DNA of 64,000 nt from Nephrocerus scutellatus (GCA_947095585.1 OX352762.1:114048930-114112929), one strand, 5' to 3'. Positions 1 to 13,290 are shown, numbered from the stretch's first letter. A program made the numbers and translations. The notes: generated by a model not told the origin, from the sequence alone.

Positions 1-1443
1 TAAGCTTTTCGTTCGGTTTTCTCGTGAGAATAAGCCCACTGCAGCCCATTATAGTTGGGCCTTTAGTTCTGAGGCTGAATTGACAAGCGTAGGAGGGAAA
101 TAGCTTTATAAATATGTTATTAGTACTGCTGACTTCATCTAGGGCAGTAGTCGTAAAGATCGCAATGACTGGTTCGATGATAAATGCAAACTATCGACTA
201 CAGCGGCTAGCGAACGTAATAATTATTGCGTATTGAGCAATGCCACAATCTCACAAAATGCTGGCACGCGATGAGGATTATAAAAGTGCCAGAAGATATG
301 CAAAAAGTCCGAGGAATATAAACTGCGTTGCATATACTGCAAAGTCAAGAGAGTATTGCCGATCACAAAAAAGTGTGAGTATAGAAGGAAGAAACGATGC
401 CAAAACACTAAAGAGAGACTGGAGAACTGGAATTTGCCGGTTCCCCATACATAAGAAAGGAGTTATATATATGTAAGGAGTATAACGTTGTTGAAGCGCA
501 ATATTCAGATAGAATTGTTCTGTTATCGTTCAAGACGGGATAGCCCTATATCCTAAAGTCATTATTGAGTGCAGCTTCATCCCATGCAAATCAACAACTA
601 ACCAGTTTTTTTACACAGGCAGGCAGTCGGTGGAAGAATGTCTAATGTCATTCGATATCTATAACGGGCTCCAACAAGGGGACGTACCTATGTTTCATTC
701 AACCTAGCGTTGGAGAAATTTATCGGAGAATCTGATGTAATGGCGAAAAGAACAATCCTCTATGAGTCGGCGCAGATACTGGCTTACGCAGATGATTTTG
801 ACATCATTTGTGGAAACCAAAGAGTTGTACAAGAAGCTTTCATTGAGAACCGCTGAGAATAACGTCTGCAAGCAGAAGCCTCAGTTAAGTTAGTGGAAAA
901 AGCGATTTTAAAAAATTGTAATCATTTAAGTGTGTTTAGGACCTTTAAATTCAGAAATTTAACCATAACATCCAAGCTGCTTATATATAAGACAAATGGT
1001 CACACCAGTACATACTTAGATATAGATCCGAGGCTAAGGTGCTTAGCAAAAACCAATTTGACCTCTTAGCTACGTTCGAGAGGAAAGTCTTACGGAGAAA
1101 TGTTATACCCGTATGTGAAGAAGGATGATTCCAGGGACTCTATAATGATGAGATTTACAAGCAATACCGAGATGTCGATATCGTGAAGGGAATTAAGTCC
1201 GTTAGGTTACGGTGGGCAGGATACCTAGTTCGAATGAATGTAGAGGCTTCTGCTCGAAAAGTCCTTTACGGTAGGATTTATGAGGGCAAGACAGCAAGGC
1301 TGGCCACGTCTACGCTAAAAGAATGGCGTAGATCAGGATGCCCAGAATTTAGGGATACCAAACTGGATGACATCGGCTCGCAATCGGGACCGGTGGATCG
1401 ATTTTAGCTCGACGCTATGACCGGCCCCGGGTTGTAGAGAAAT
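1..1443 (+). mobile_element. LINE family A, degenerate copy (RTE-like non-LTR retrotransposon)
   Basis: This is a frameshifted coding remnant of a non-LTR retrotransposon. Around 120-180 it matches, in opposite orientation, the segment near 28000 of another copy. At 660-840 the frame reads NGLQQGD, then a block ending LAYADDFDII; the YADD reverse-transcriptase catalytic box is at 785-796. At 1100-1400 it carries the C-terminal block typical of insect endonuclease/RT LINEs (RRNVIPVCEEG, then LRWAGYLVRM). The end, ACCGG..TTGTAGAG.AATATGATGAT, is the same as the 3' ends of the minus-strand copies at 8862, 17636 and 53958. The 5' part lies outside the window. The clade is inferred from general resemblance and the short-repeat tail; it is not proven. 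Confidence 0.8.
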
Positions 1444-1449
1444 ATGATA

Positions 1450-1506
<57 letters not shown>

Positions 1507-1548
1507 GTGGTGATGATGACGATGATGATCGTGATGATGATAATGATG
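1444..1548 (+). repeat. (ATG)n microsatellite forming the 3' tail of LINE A
   Basis: About 35 trinucleotide units with a few interruptions (GGTGG, GACGATG, GATCGTG). It directly follows the LINE A 3' end. Other LINE A copies end in only 2-4 units of the same triplet, so the array probably grew from the element's own tail. Confidence 0.9.
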
Positions 1549-4500
1549 TAATCCTTTAACTATTTCAGGTCAATAGTGCACATTGTCATTCATTCCTTCT
1601 CAATGTGCGTGGCGCTCAATAAGGTGCACGAACATTAATTAGCAAATTTTTTGTTTGACGATTGCAAATAATTGCAAATAGATAGTCGTTTTCAAGAGTG
1701 TCTCGATATTATTTTTTTATTTTATTTTTTTATTATTATAATAAGTGGGGCTATAGACCCTTTTGGACTACGACCTTGAGGCTTATTGTGTCTTGATATT
1801 GAGAGGTGTCTTTGTGGAGTTTTGAGATGGTCTTTAGTGGGGTCTTAGTGATTTAAATCTTGTTTTATACTCCAAAAGCGTAGTTATTTTATTTATGTAA
1901 TTTTTTTTAAGCCTGAAATATTCGAGATTTCGATTAACAACAAAACATTTTCATTAATTTTATAACAGTTCTAGATGCTCTAATGCTCTTTTTTATTTTC
2001 TACCTTTTAGGGGGGGGGGGGGGGCTAATTGTGCTTCAAAAAAAGCTTTCTTTTTTTATAAAAAAAAATGATTATTATTTTATTTTCAAAGAAGATAGAT
2101 ACTGTTTGTAACTTTGTAACAATAGTCGTATGATTCACTAACTTGATGATTCAGAAGGAGGATTGCTTGGAGAGGTGGTGGTGTGCCCTTCAAAGCTTGG
2201 AGTGGTGGTGGTGCGCCCTCGAATAATCGTATGATTCATTAACATGATGATTCGATACATACATGGTAGATTCCACCTATGCTACGCAAGAGGTAAGCAT
2301 ACATCGTAAGCAAAATGTACTCGAAATCATTTAAATTTTCTTCAAATTTTCAGGAAAAATAATGAAAGTGTAAAACACATTCGGTTTCCTTAGGAATCTT
2401 TTGCAACCTGTTGAGTTCATTAGTACATTAGTAGTTTGTGGTAGTTACAACTGCAAAATCCACGATTCATTCATCTGTTGAAGAAAACTCAAATGATTCG
2501 CTCAGGATAAATTTCGTTCCATTTTGTAATGGGGAACTGAAAACTAATTTATGTTCCAAACTAAGTTGTAGCTTTTTCGGAGTTTTTATTTTAAAAGCTT
2601 TACATTTCATGAAATCCACATTTGTGCAATGAATTGTGGAGAAACTTTTGTTGAGGGGTTGCATGCTACGTTTTTGATAGAACATAATTTTAGCAGAATT
2701 CTTGGATTACACTGTGGCATTTAAGTAATGTTAACGCGCTTGCAGACTCTGTTAATACTCATAAGAAAATATGTTATTTACGGAAAAATCAGTTATTGTC
2801 GGGAATTTCAAACGGCCGGTTCAGCCACAGTTGATTCAAAAAAAAAACTGATAACCGCTTGTTAAGACTCTGTTAATTGTTATCTCTCAAAAGTGTCGAA
2901 AATTCTAAATCATAATATGTACTTCTATTAAGGATCCCTAAGAAAATAGTGAATGAAATCTTTTAAGATGAAAAAATTTACGAATTGTTTGGGTGAAGCA
3001 AACACTAGAGTCTCTAAAGATATCAAGTGAAAAAGTTGTATCCTCGATAAACTGCTTTGAGTAATACCGGTAATGTTCCACCATAATTGCAGCCAGTTGA
3101 AACGATCTTTCCAAGAAGTACGAAAAGTTGCCATCAGCATGATAAAAGAATTCTGAATTAACATCTAAATTGGATAGGACATTTTTCCAATCGGCATCTG
3201 CGAACGGATATCGCATTCACATTCTTAGAAAGTAATAGTTTCGCCTTAAGCTTTAGGCCTAACTCAAGAAAACAAAAGTTATTATCATAATGATGGCCTG
3301 CTTTACGTGTATTTTGTAGAAATTTCTCCATAAATTTTGCTTAATGCGATGTAATCCGGCGAGGAACAATAAACGCCTTAATCATTTGGAAAGTGGTCAT
3401 CACTAGTCAACCAGTTTAGAAGTTGGGGAGACGAGACAACAATAGCAAAAATGGTAAAGAAAAACCTTCTTCATAAATCATTTGGACAAAGGAATTGTTA
3501 TCATTCATCAGACGTGTCTGATAGTCAAGCTGTCACATTTAATTACGGACACCGGTTATTCTGTCTAGTTCTCATTATTCATTTCTTCACTAGAAGGAAA
3601 ATTCACTTTTAATTTTTTTAAATCCAACTGGAAAATGTTATTGTTTTGGGTATAGCTAACAATGTAATTTTTTTTAATTTGCGTAAAACTCCCTTTGGGT
3701 TTCTCTCCCACCGTTATACACGATTGTCAATACGGTAATAGGATAGGACGATAAAAAAAACTTACGAGTAACGAAAGAAGAAAATTTCATTTTGGTTAAT
3801 ATTGCGGTTGGTTTGTTCACCCTTAAGGAATACACGAGATCTTGTTAAAATTTAATTGAAATGCCGGAGGACAGGAAGAGGACGAAAAGTAAAAACATCA
3901 ATCCCTTGGCAAGGAATCCAAGAAAGACACTGATACTGATACAATTCAGAAAAGAAAATAATGAGCGTATCGTTGATATTGAATTATTGTGATTTTTATG
4001 GGCTGTGGTGGGTGGCCACCATCAGTCCGTTTGTTCATTTTATTCAGTTCCCTTTTTTGTTATTTTTTAGTTAGAATTTAAATTTATTTATTTAGGGGTT
4101 TGAGGAATTTTTAAGATTTAACGGCGTAGAGTTAGTGCAAGCAGTCAGTCTTCGAGTAAGTCGGGTTGTATCGACAAGTTTTACTGCTTCCTGATTTATG
4201 TGTATATCTTGTTTGTTGCCATTCTTTCGAAACATGTGCAAAAAATGAAACCATCAAGCAACTAGTAACGTTTTCGAAACGATTTGAGTTCGTAAATAAA
4301 GAAGCCTTGGGTGAAAAATAAATAAATAAAATGTTTAGAAAGTAATACCAATTTTCAATTTTCAATTTTAAAAAAGAGTTGGGAAAGTTGTACTAAAAAT
4401 TAAGTCGCCGATTTCAAGAGTATAATACTCATGCAGTGCTTGCAACTATATTAGATCTTAAGTTCAAAAATTTTAACTTTAAAAACCCCACTGGATTTAG

Positions 4501-4660
4501 AGACTGAAGAAGTCAAACAAGATTTTAATTCAGCAGATTGCGATTTCTTAAAAACATCAAAATATCTTTTTAATTTAGAATCTAATTTACTAGAAGAGTA
4601 GGAAGTTATGAAGCCAATGGTTTCCTTTTTATACAAAAACAAGTAAATGTAAAAAATTTA
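1549..4660. other. No recognisable gene; simple repeats only
   Basis: AT-rich non-coding sequence. Visible items: a degenerate GTCTT-rich stretch at 1770-1845; a 15-G run at 2010-2024; and a small duplicated block in which TCGTATGATTCAYTAACWTG occurs at 2126 and 2227, bracketing two copies of a GGTGGTGGTG-containing segment (about 2168 and 2199). A minus-strand open stretch at 2938-3216 (92 codons, starting MRYPFADADWKN) matches nothing I recognise and has no supporting context. Confidence 0.6.
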
Positions 4661-4673
4661 CATTAAGCTGCTT

Positions 4674-4910
4674 ACAAAATTTCAGCCCTCTAGGTCATGG
4701 GAACGGTGGTTAAAAAGGACCTCAAAAAACGAGAAAATGGCGGCATTTCCAATGATCACACGTACCACAAGCGAAATGCGACACACGTCAAACGCGGAAT
4801 GTAAAAAATGCTATTTGGGACTTAGACACTCACAAAATTTCTAGGTCGTGCGGAAATTGGTTAAAAAGGACCTCAAAGTAGTCGTAGTAGACAAAAATGG
4901 GTCAAGTCAA
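4674..4910 (+). repeat. Satellite-like repeat, about 1.5 units (outlier of the 19640 array)
   Basis: ACAAAATTT, then a TCTAGGTCRTG-type block and TTGGTTAAAAAGGACCTC, occurs at 4674 and again at 4832, a spacing of 158 bp. Between them is a CACACGTACC/CACACGTCAAACGCGG stretch. The same consecutive motifs build the larger array at 19640-20690, so this is a detached piece of that family. Confidence 0.75.
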
Positions 4911-5149
4911 GTTAAATAAAACTATTTAACAAACTAGTAGATGACCAACCCTTTCTAACTGAATAAGACAGTACAAGGACAAGGTTGGGATCAGCAAGCG
5001 GTATCTCAGCTCGCTAATAGATGTTAGAAACAGACGTGGAGTGGCTATTTACAGTGACCACCAGCTACTGGTTGCATAAATAAGATTCAAGCCATAAAGG
5101 ATGCATATAGATCGGAGCTAAGTGCCCACCTTGCGGAACCTAAATAAAT

Positions 5150-6260
5150 AACGGAATGGTATAACATCGTGTGTAGCTGCTAATCATTAGCAGAAAAACC
5201 TTTCGTGTTTGTGAAAAATCATCGAAAACCGTGGATACGTGACGAAACTTGGAAACTAATTGATAAAAGGAAAAATATCAAATCTTTTTGCTCGACCAGA
5301 AGAGCTCACAAGAAGAAATGCAAAAGTTAAAAAGGCAGGTTAGGCACATAAAATTTAGTATTCGGAAAATGGCTCGGAAAAATCGAGAGCAACTTACAGA
5401 AAACATTGCCTTAGAGACAGAAAACAACGCTTACCGAAACGACATGTGCGGCGTGTATACTGAAAATGACAAGCTAAGTGGAGAGAGAGGGATTAAAGAA
5501 ATCGGCCCGCTCAAAGATTCCGAAGGTAACATCTTGGTGACTGAGCAACAACAGCTCTCCCGCTGGAAAGTGCTTCCGATGTATCAGAAAACCCTCTACC
5601 CGCACAAAGCCAGAGAGTTGCCCCTAACCGTAACATTTCTACCACACCACTTAGTAGAGACGAAATCGAACCTGCAGTTAAAAATTTTAAAAACAACAAA
5701 ACACCGGGCTTAGATAATCCAGCAGCCGAGCTCTTTAAATGAAGCTCTTATATTATTGCGCGCGCACTCGTCTCAATATTACGCGACACGTGGAATACAA
5801 TTTATCATCTATAATTGTTGGAGAAATGGTTTTATCGTGACGATTCCAAACCTTAGCCTTTAAAAAAACTTGCGAGTGATTACATTGCTAAACACAATAC
5901 AGAAAGTTTTAGCTGTTATCATTTTAGATCGGATTTCCCCAACAAGAAAAAATACACTGCAAACGGGACAGGCAGAATTTAGGCCCAATCGGTTATACCC
6001 TTACCCTTAGAATCATCGTTGAGGAGTCTGTTGAATGGATGTTGAATGTTTATTATTATTCGTCGATTTCGAGAGGGCTTTCTATACCACCACAAAATCC
6101 GTCATTTAGAAGACGCTGCATAACTGCGGAAACCCGCAAACAATCATAGCTTTGATTCAAGACTTTTATCGCGATAACACATGCAGCGTGTTAGGTTCAA
6201 AGGCAAAGACAGTTTTAAATTCAATATCAACAAAGGAGTACGACAAGAGTAAGTTTTTTC
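5150..6260 (+). mobile_element. LINE family B fragment (linker and RT N-terminal half), degenerate
   Basis: Open from 5288 for 141 codons, with a lysine-rich linker and PLKDSEGNILVTEQQQLSRW, a block seen just before the RT domain in many invertebrate LINEs. After frameshifts the RT follows: ITLLNTI.KVL at about 5880-5920, GQAEFRPNR near 5970, RIIVEESVEWM near 6015, LFFVDFERAF near 6050-6080 and a TCSVLGSKAKT strand near 6185. It breaks off just before the expected GVRQG motif. The second copy of the same type, at 22830, carries the complementary C-terminal half. Confidence 0.75.
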
Positions 6261-8861
6261 ACCTACGCTCTTTTTGACTCTTGTGATCTTCTTTTTGTAT
6301 TGACTACATATTTTAGAAGACTCTTGTAACTGACACATTTATAGTATTGTTCAAGAACTTTAAATTTAAAAAATTGTTAAATACTAATCAACCGATAGAG
6401 TTTCGTATAAATTTATAACTTGATAACTGGTATTCCTTTAACATCGTGTTTTCGATTCGTTGTGTTGGATGAGCTGCTCACACTAATATGCTATATGACA
6501 GTAAAGATTCTGCCGGAAAGTAACGCCCTTTTTTAATATTTCAATGTTTTCCCCAATAGCTTAATCTTTTTAATGCAACATAATGCTTTCCTCAGCTTCT
6601 TACACTTGTGTATTGTGTACTTAAACAGACAAATTATCAGGACATCATCACATCTGTTTGTATCTGCAAACATTTTCTAATGTCTTGTTACAGCAAATCT
6701 CTTTCATATAAGACATTTTGATATTTTCCCGCCTAGTCACTAGTATATTGAGCAAACTAATGATGTTTTTAACCCTTCAGGTACACATGATTAAATAAGA
6801 CTTAAATTGGCCAGTTAAGTTAATACTGGTACTAATATTTTGGCAGATGTCGTCACTCAAGTTGTTAGGGCGTTGTATTGTATAAACGTACAAACATAGA
6901 CTGAACTACAACTACTTCTTACATGCGAGATGTTTTAGCATTACAATATTGAACAATCTTTGTTATTTTATTCACAAGGCTCGATGCGAATTTGTTTGTA
7001 ATCCATTCTAGATTGATATTAACTCAAAAATTTTGTACAATTAATTTGTCATTTCTTTTCGTACTCTTACCAATTATGTTATTAATGTTATTAATTAACA
7101 GTTGTTTTCGGTATTTTAAAAAGATAGTAGTATAAAATTTTTCACCTTCTTATTAACAGAATTTCTATGCAACCTATCAGAAATTTGATTATAAGAACTC
7201 TTAATGAATATATTTTAAAGTATTATTCAATATATTCGAATATCAGTACAAAAAAGCTGATATATATATATATAATCGGTTAATTTATATAATCGGGTAA
7301 TTTATATAATCGGGAGTACAAATAATCAATCTTACCGACTTTTGCTGTCGAGAAAACCGTTAAATCATAGATAAGGAAATGACTAACTATCCTGAATTTA
7401 AATTGTGCAACTTCTTTGGAGTCCTTTGATGTATTAGTTTAAATTGTAAACCCCTGAAGAGAGGCAGAGAGTGTATTTTAAAACATATTTTATAGTATTT
7501 CAAGGATTCATATTATAAAACTCACATGACGTTGAATGTAGTCTTACTAATAACTTTTTATTTCGTTAATAAAAATATTCATAGATTCAAGACACATTAG
7601 ACTTAGGTTTACTAAAACACTATAATGATAATACTATTGTCATTACATTATCCTCTCAGGTATGATGTAATCATCCTATTATCATCCTTTAATCATCCCA
7701 GACAAAAGGTCATAACGAACGGTAGCGAGACAAAACAATACGTGACGTGAACTTGAAAGCTTACTCTCAAAAGGCATGAAAAAGTTTCACTGTATTGATA
7801 ACAAATGACTCTACAGAATGAGCGATTACAATGATTACAAATTAAAAACAGTAAACTCAATTCAATTACTTTCTATTAGTATTATGATTTATGACGAACA
7901 AATTAAACGAAATATTACTCGTATTTGTCAATCAAAAAAATATTTCTGCGTATATAATTTATCGACTACTAACGACATTGCCACCTTACTCCCAAAAGCA
8001 AACCCATCAGAAGACCTTGTAAATTTTCTGCGAAACTTTCCATCACAGAGGGAATTATGCTTTTGTTTAATGAGATATTTTACGCTACACCGCGCACACG
8101 GTGTTGTCACGACAGATTAATAACAATAGAGGTATCAGCCATTTTAGAGAAAATAACGGGCTAAGCCTTAAAAGCGGTTTCGCAAGGAACATAAATAATG
8201 ATGCCAATAATGGCAAGTCATAAACAAAAAAGTCGCGCCATTTTCCCAACAATGTGGACTTAAGGTTTTGGCATTTTTCTTGGCTTTTGATTTTGTGTAT
8301 TGATGAGATGCGATGATGTGATAATTTACGTTCATTCTGCCACATCGTGTCTAGTTAACATAACATAGTAACGTTTACTTAGAGGATTGAAGGAGCACAA
8401 AAGTGAAATACATCACATTATGTTCGAAACAAAGCAATAGACAGATGATTTAATGGGCGACACAAGGAGTCATCATCGATTTTGCACAGCGAGACCAAAG
8501 ATGAAGTCATAAATGTTTTTTCGACAGCTTTTGAAAGAGTGTGGATGATGTGGAAATAACAACCATTCTGTCTACCCGCTCAGTAATAACAATTGGGAAT
8601 CGAACGAGTTATTTATTACCCATGAGGACAATTATTCCTCATTAATTATGTATATTAGTATGAGTGTAGTATGAGTGTTGTTTACCCTTCCTGTAAAAAT
8701 TAATATTTTACGCTTGGCAGCTATGAAACTCTTTACATATGTATGAGCCCTGTCCGTAAAAGAGGACAATTCCGAGGACACTGTGCCAAATTAATGAAAT
8801 ATGTACTGACTTTATACGAAAATTAAGCTAGATAAGCTCTCGTGAGAAGGAAACCAGGTGG
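6261..8861. other. No recognisable gene
   Basis: AT-rich intergenic-like sequence. There is a short (TA)n run near 7260 followed by three copies of a TTATATAATCGG-like unit to 7315. An open stretch at 7818-8120 on the plus strand (100 codons, starting MSDYNDYKLK) has no family resemblance that I can see and is most likely chance. Confidence 0.55.
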
Positions 8862-10720
8862 AATCATCATATTTGGCTCTACAACCGGTGTCCGGTCCTG
8901 GCCTCCCGAAAAAAAATCTCTCCACCGGTCCCGATTTCAAGCCGATGTCATCCAGTTTGGCATTCCTAATTTTTGGGCGTCCTGGTGTACCACATCATTC
9001 CAGCGTAGGATGTGCCGGCCTCGATGTTATGTTCCATAAATCCTACCGCAAAGGACTTTCCGAGCAGGATCATCTTCGCTCATGCGAGCTAGGTGTCCTG
9101 CCCACCGGAGCTGACTGAGCTTAATTCTCTTCACGATGTTGACATCGCAGCAAGGCTCGTAGATCTCATCATTATAGAGTCTTCGGAAACATCCTTCCTC
9201 ACATACGAGGCCAACAACATTCACGCTCCACTTCCACTTCTCCACTCCACTTCTACTCGCAGACGTGGCCAAATTAAAATTTTTCCATCACCTGCCTAAA
9301 GGTGTAACTGTGATCAGTTGTTGATATGCCTGGAATGAAGCTACACTGGTCAATGATGACTTTAGCGTATGAGGCTATCCTATCCTATCATCGCACTATT
9401 AGATCATGAATTGCTTGGTATATTTTGGATCCTCCTCACTTAATTAGCTCCGCTGGGATACCATCTGATCCCGGGGCCTTATTATTTTTTAGCCGATTAA
9501 TCGCTCTGCTAAATTCGTCTATGCTTATTGGCGGCAGCATGGTGTGGCCTTCGGTCATTGCTGGAGCCTCTAATTCCTCAGTAAGCTGGCCATTTAGTAA
9601 CTCATGAAAGTGCTCTTCCCTTTGCTCTAAGATGCCTTTGATATCGGCGAACAGATTACCCTCTTTGTCTTTGCAGTATGTGCAACGCGGTGTATATTGC
9701 GTCATACCGGGGGCTCTTTGGTAGAACTTCCGTGCCTGGTGCGATTCTAGCTCTCTATACGGTTCTAGTTCACGGAAGAGGTTCTTCTCCCGGGCTGCTT
9801 TCTTTCGTCGGTGAACTGTTTTTCCATATCTTCTGAGCTAATATATATACCGAGCATTGCTCGGTACGCAACATTCTTACGTTCATTCGCTAGCTTACAT
9901 TCGTTATCTTAGCCCCAGGACTCACTCTTCCTTCATTTAGAGCGAGTCCTATCGCTTGACCGTATTGTTTCTGGCCTCTTCGTTGCGAAGGGCAGCCGTG
10001 TTGACTCGAATCTGTTTCGCGGATGCTGTTTTTTTTTATGATGAAATCCACGCTGGGAGCACTACACCAACAAGACAGCGGTCCGAGTCGACGTTGGCAC
10101 CTCGGTAAGTTCGTACCGTCATCAGGTTCGGGTTGTGGCGGCTGTTTTTCAACACGTGGTCCATCTGGTTGCGAGTGGTCCAATCAGGAGATACCCAGGT
10201 GGATTTGTGGATATTTTTATGCGAAAACCTTGTACTCGCAATGACCAAATTATTACTTGCTGCCATCTCTATGACTCATTGTCCATTGTCATTAGTGTTC
10301 TCGTGTATTTAGGCATTCATATCCCCCAGAATGATTTTTACGCCATACTGAGGACAGGCATGGAGTACCTGTTCGACTGAATCAAAGAATTCATCTTTTT
10401 GATCATCTGAGGAATCCTCTGTAGGTTCGTGAACGTTTATGAGACTTATGTTTTTAAATCTGTCCCGCACCCGAAGGATGCATAGCCGTTCATTTACGGC
10501 CTTAAAGCTGATAGCGGTGGGTTTCATTGTTTTGCTGACTAGAAACCCCACCCCGAGCACATGGTGTTTTGCATGACAGCTGTAATAGATGTCATATTCT
10601 GATTTTTGTAAGACACCATTCCCCTTCCACCGCATCTCCTGAATTGCTGTTATGTCAGCATTATATTTTGACAGGGCATCGACTAGTTGCTGTGCTGTGC
10701 TGAAAAAATTATTAAATCGT
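8862..10720 (-). mobile_element. LINE family A copy with endonuclease and RT fragments
   Basis: Read on the minus strand from 10720, an AP-endonuclease domain begins with ALSKYNADITAIQEMRW (catalytic Glu in IQEMRW) and runs to IILGDMNA at about 10310, where a stop breaks it. Further on come a linker (TPRCTYCKDKEGNLF near 9690), the RT start KNNKAPGSDGIPAELIK (about 9440) and the C-terminal block RLYNDEIYEP, then LRWAGHLARM (about 9060-9170). The 3' end is at 8862-8890 with a short (GAT) tail. Much of the RT core, including the YADD box, is missing, so there is an internal deletion between about 9300 and 9430. It is a dead copy. Confidence 0.85.
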
Positions 10721-12080
10721 TTAGCCGTTTTCGTTGCCGTGGTCGTCGTCTATCAATGTGTCCTAGGCTGATTTGGGGTTATCCGTAATATAGTTTTTTT
10801 ACCAACCTTACTTTGAAGGAACAAGCCCGATCATTTCATTTTTCCTATACTGGAGGGAAATTACCAGCGGCCACCACGTGGAGGCTATTTAGATTGTATT
10901 AATACAAGCGCTGTGCAAGTTTTGATATTATGTCAGCATCTTCTGATTCAGTTTTTTGCTTTAAAGACCAGTTTATGGTAACGCTTTAGCAAAGCACCCT
11001 ATTATGATAATGTGATGGGATTGCAAAAATCTCTGTGCAAACAATGGAAGTTTAGATATTGCTGGCAGCCTCTCTCATTGGTTATGAAAGAGAAATTGCA
11101 CCTTCGCTCTACGCTTAAAAACGGTTGCTCCTTTTCATTTTTCCTTTTCATCTTCAGCCATTCATTTTAATATTCTAACCACATTTTGACTTTAAGACTT
11201 TTCCCAATATAATTACACAGTGAAAACCTTGTTGGATTTTAATAAGAAATTAAATTTTATGTGCTGAGCTATGGCTCAATTCACTTTTATTGTGATTAAT
11301 CCACAAAATTTACAAGGGAAAGAAAGTTATTCAGAGTAATTTCGGGCAATGCTGATTACTTGGCTGGTATTACCTAATAATTTTTTCTCATTAAGAACAC
11401 GGACGTGAGAATATCTTAGTGACTTGCTTGGCCCACATTAGCATTTTTTTCTGTATGTCTGCATCCTGAGGACTTAACCTTTCCACCTTTTAGCAACTGA
11501 AAAAGTTGTTCTTAAATGTTAAGTGATAATTCAAGATATGTGCTTTTATAAAACCACAATTCGGATAAGATATTGCATAATTTAGTTGCCACAATATAAT
11601 AAAATGCAGATAAATTGAAGTTAAACGCAGGCAGAATTACTGATAGAATCAAGCAAAGAAGTCAATTTATCAGAAAGAAAGAATTTGAGGAAAGCAAATT
11701 GGCAAATCTTCCGGTCATTAACATTCCTGGCGTCTCTCGTATGATTATCCTTAAATAGACACATTGTCATCAAAAATATCCGGCAAACAGACGAGCTTAA
11801 ATTTTTTGTGTATATACTGTTGTGTGTCTGTCTCTCCGGTTTGTTAAACCGCATTATCTAACGACCACTTATGAGAGAAATAAGGGTTTGTCGCTTGAGT
11901 TTTACCATTTATCTAACTATCCCTTATGTATTTTTTTTAGCTGAAAAATGAAAAGGTAGCTAAGTGGCATGAACGAAAGTGGTCTTTTGAAATGCTTAAA
12001 TGCGGTGACAGAAAATGTTGAATTATTGGCAATGGCTACTGCTCATAGGGTTATAAGAATATAGTGTGTTTTGAAACCTA
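10721..12080. other. No recognisable gene
   Basis: AT-rich sequence with no coding or repeat pattern that I can defend. Short open stretches (for example minus strand 11621-11854) lack any recognisable motif. Confidence 0.55.
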
Positions 12081-12544
12081 ACTGCCTGATCAGAGTGGAG
12101 CCGCGGCCGCTGTGGTAGCCGCTGTGGTAGCCGCTGTGGTACGAACTGTCGTGTATTAAAATACATGCAAATAGCGCGAACACAATGGAAAGTTGTGGTA
12201 GCCGCGAACGCTACTGCTATGGTACAAGTTATCTTTTAAAAATCGACGCGCAGCTCGTGTTTGAAAGCAGAATGGAAGAAAAAAGTTAAAAAATATAACA
12301 GAAGTGTTGTAAAAGAAGGAATTATTGTGGAATCTAAGTCATCCATTTTACAAAAACATAAAACTCAAACAAAAGGAGTAGAAAGACTAGGGGAGTAGGG
12401 TTTGTAGTGTTTCTTGTTGAGCCGCGCGTTTTATTTTGAATGAATTTTACAAAAGCCGTACAACATAAATTTACAGTTGATGTTTTATTGCGACTGTTGT
12501 GGTAGGGGCGGAGAGCGGCCGCGGCTCCATTGTGGTCAGGCAGT
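12081..12544. mobile_element. Candidate non-autonomous TIR element (464 bp)
   Basis: The ends are inverted repeats. The plus strand from 12081 and the minus strand from 12544 agree at 28 of 31 positions, both starting ACTGCCTGA and both containing GGAGCCGCGGCCGCT. Just inside the left end, a GTGGTAGCCGCT unit is repeated in tandem (12111-12140), and related GTGGTAG copies recur near 12197 and 12499, like subterminal binding sites. The GC-rich ends contrast with the AT-rich interior and flanks. There is no transposase and no clear target duplication (the flanks are CCTA and AATA). The superfamily is undetermined. Confidence 0.65.
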
Positions 12545-13149
12545 AATACGTATGCGTAAAAACTCAAGTAAACACTTTAAGTACAACAAAAAACCTAACT
12601 AAGACCTATAAAAGCTGTCATATTTCGATGACAAAATTCTTTGATGGAATCTTTTATTATATTGAAGTTTAATACTATAAAAGATATTTATTATACGAAA
12701 ATATAATTAATATATAAGGAACACAATTTATATGTTTCTATATTTCTCTGGAACGTATGGACTAATTCCAACCAAACTTCGTACACATATAGAATCGTAG
12801 AAACATAGGGGTTGGCTACTTTTGTTTGTTGAGGTGGTGTGGCAATTTTAGTTTCGAATCGATTGTTTTTTTTTTGTGGGGGTGGGAGAATGTTTATATA
12901 GTTGTCGGATCTATTGTTTTCGTGTTGCAGAGATGAATAGGGGTGGTTAGATTGCTGCTATGTGACTGGTTAGGATAAGGGAGTTGGGCGTTTGGTGTTG
13001 GTGGTGGTGGAAGACGCTGGTGGGTGGTTTTGTTGTGTAAGGATCATTTGATTTCCTGTCACCTATTTTCTGGTTCCGTTAGTTTTCCGTTAATGCACTT
13101 ATCACCCCAGAACCATTTATCCAATGAGCATCTTGGTGGTATCTGAGGA
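12545..13149. other. No recognisable gene; TG-rich stretch
   Basis: AT-rich, becoming G/T-rich at 12825-13065. No ORF of interest. Confidence 0.5.
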
Positions 13150-13290
13150 GGGGACTGAGAGGTTTTGAGTTATTGAGTGGTCTTGATGGGTCTTAAGGAG
13201 GTCTTCAGAAATTTTAATGGGGTTTTCAGGGGTCTTAAGGTAGTCTTGAAAGATCTGAAATGATAGGTCTTAACTGGATGGGGGCCTTGA
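13150..13290. repeat. Degenerate GTCTT-rich minisatellite
   Basis: The motif GGTCTT or GTCTTAAGG recurs about every 15-30 bp. On the minus strand one frame therefore reads as reiterated LKT / RPLKT peptides. A similar stretch is at 1770-1845. I read this as a simple repeat, not a protein. Confidence 0.55.

Noticed and set aside
2938..3216. 92-codon minus-strand open frame starting MRYPFADADWKN
   Set aside because: No family match, no convincing splice context, and length expected by chance in AT-rich DNA.
7818..8120. 100-codon plus-strand open frame
   Set aside because: No recognisable motif, biased composition, and no neighbouring exons.
9847..9866. ACCGAGCA-T-TGCTCGGT perfect inverted repeat, considered as an operator-like site
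   Set aside because: Lies in LINE A coding sequence and is not preserved in the parallel copy near 27950.
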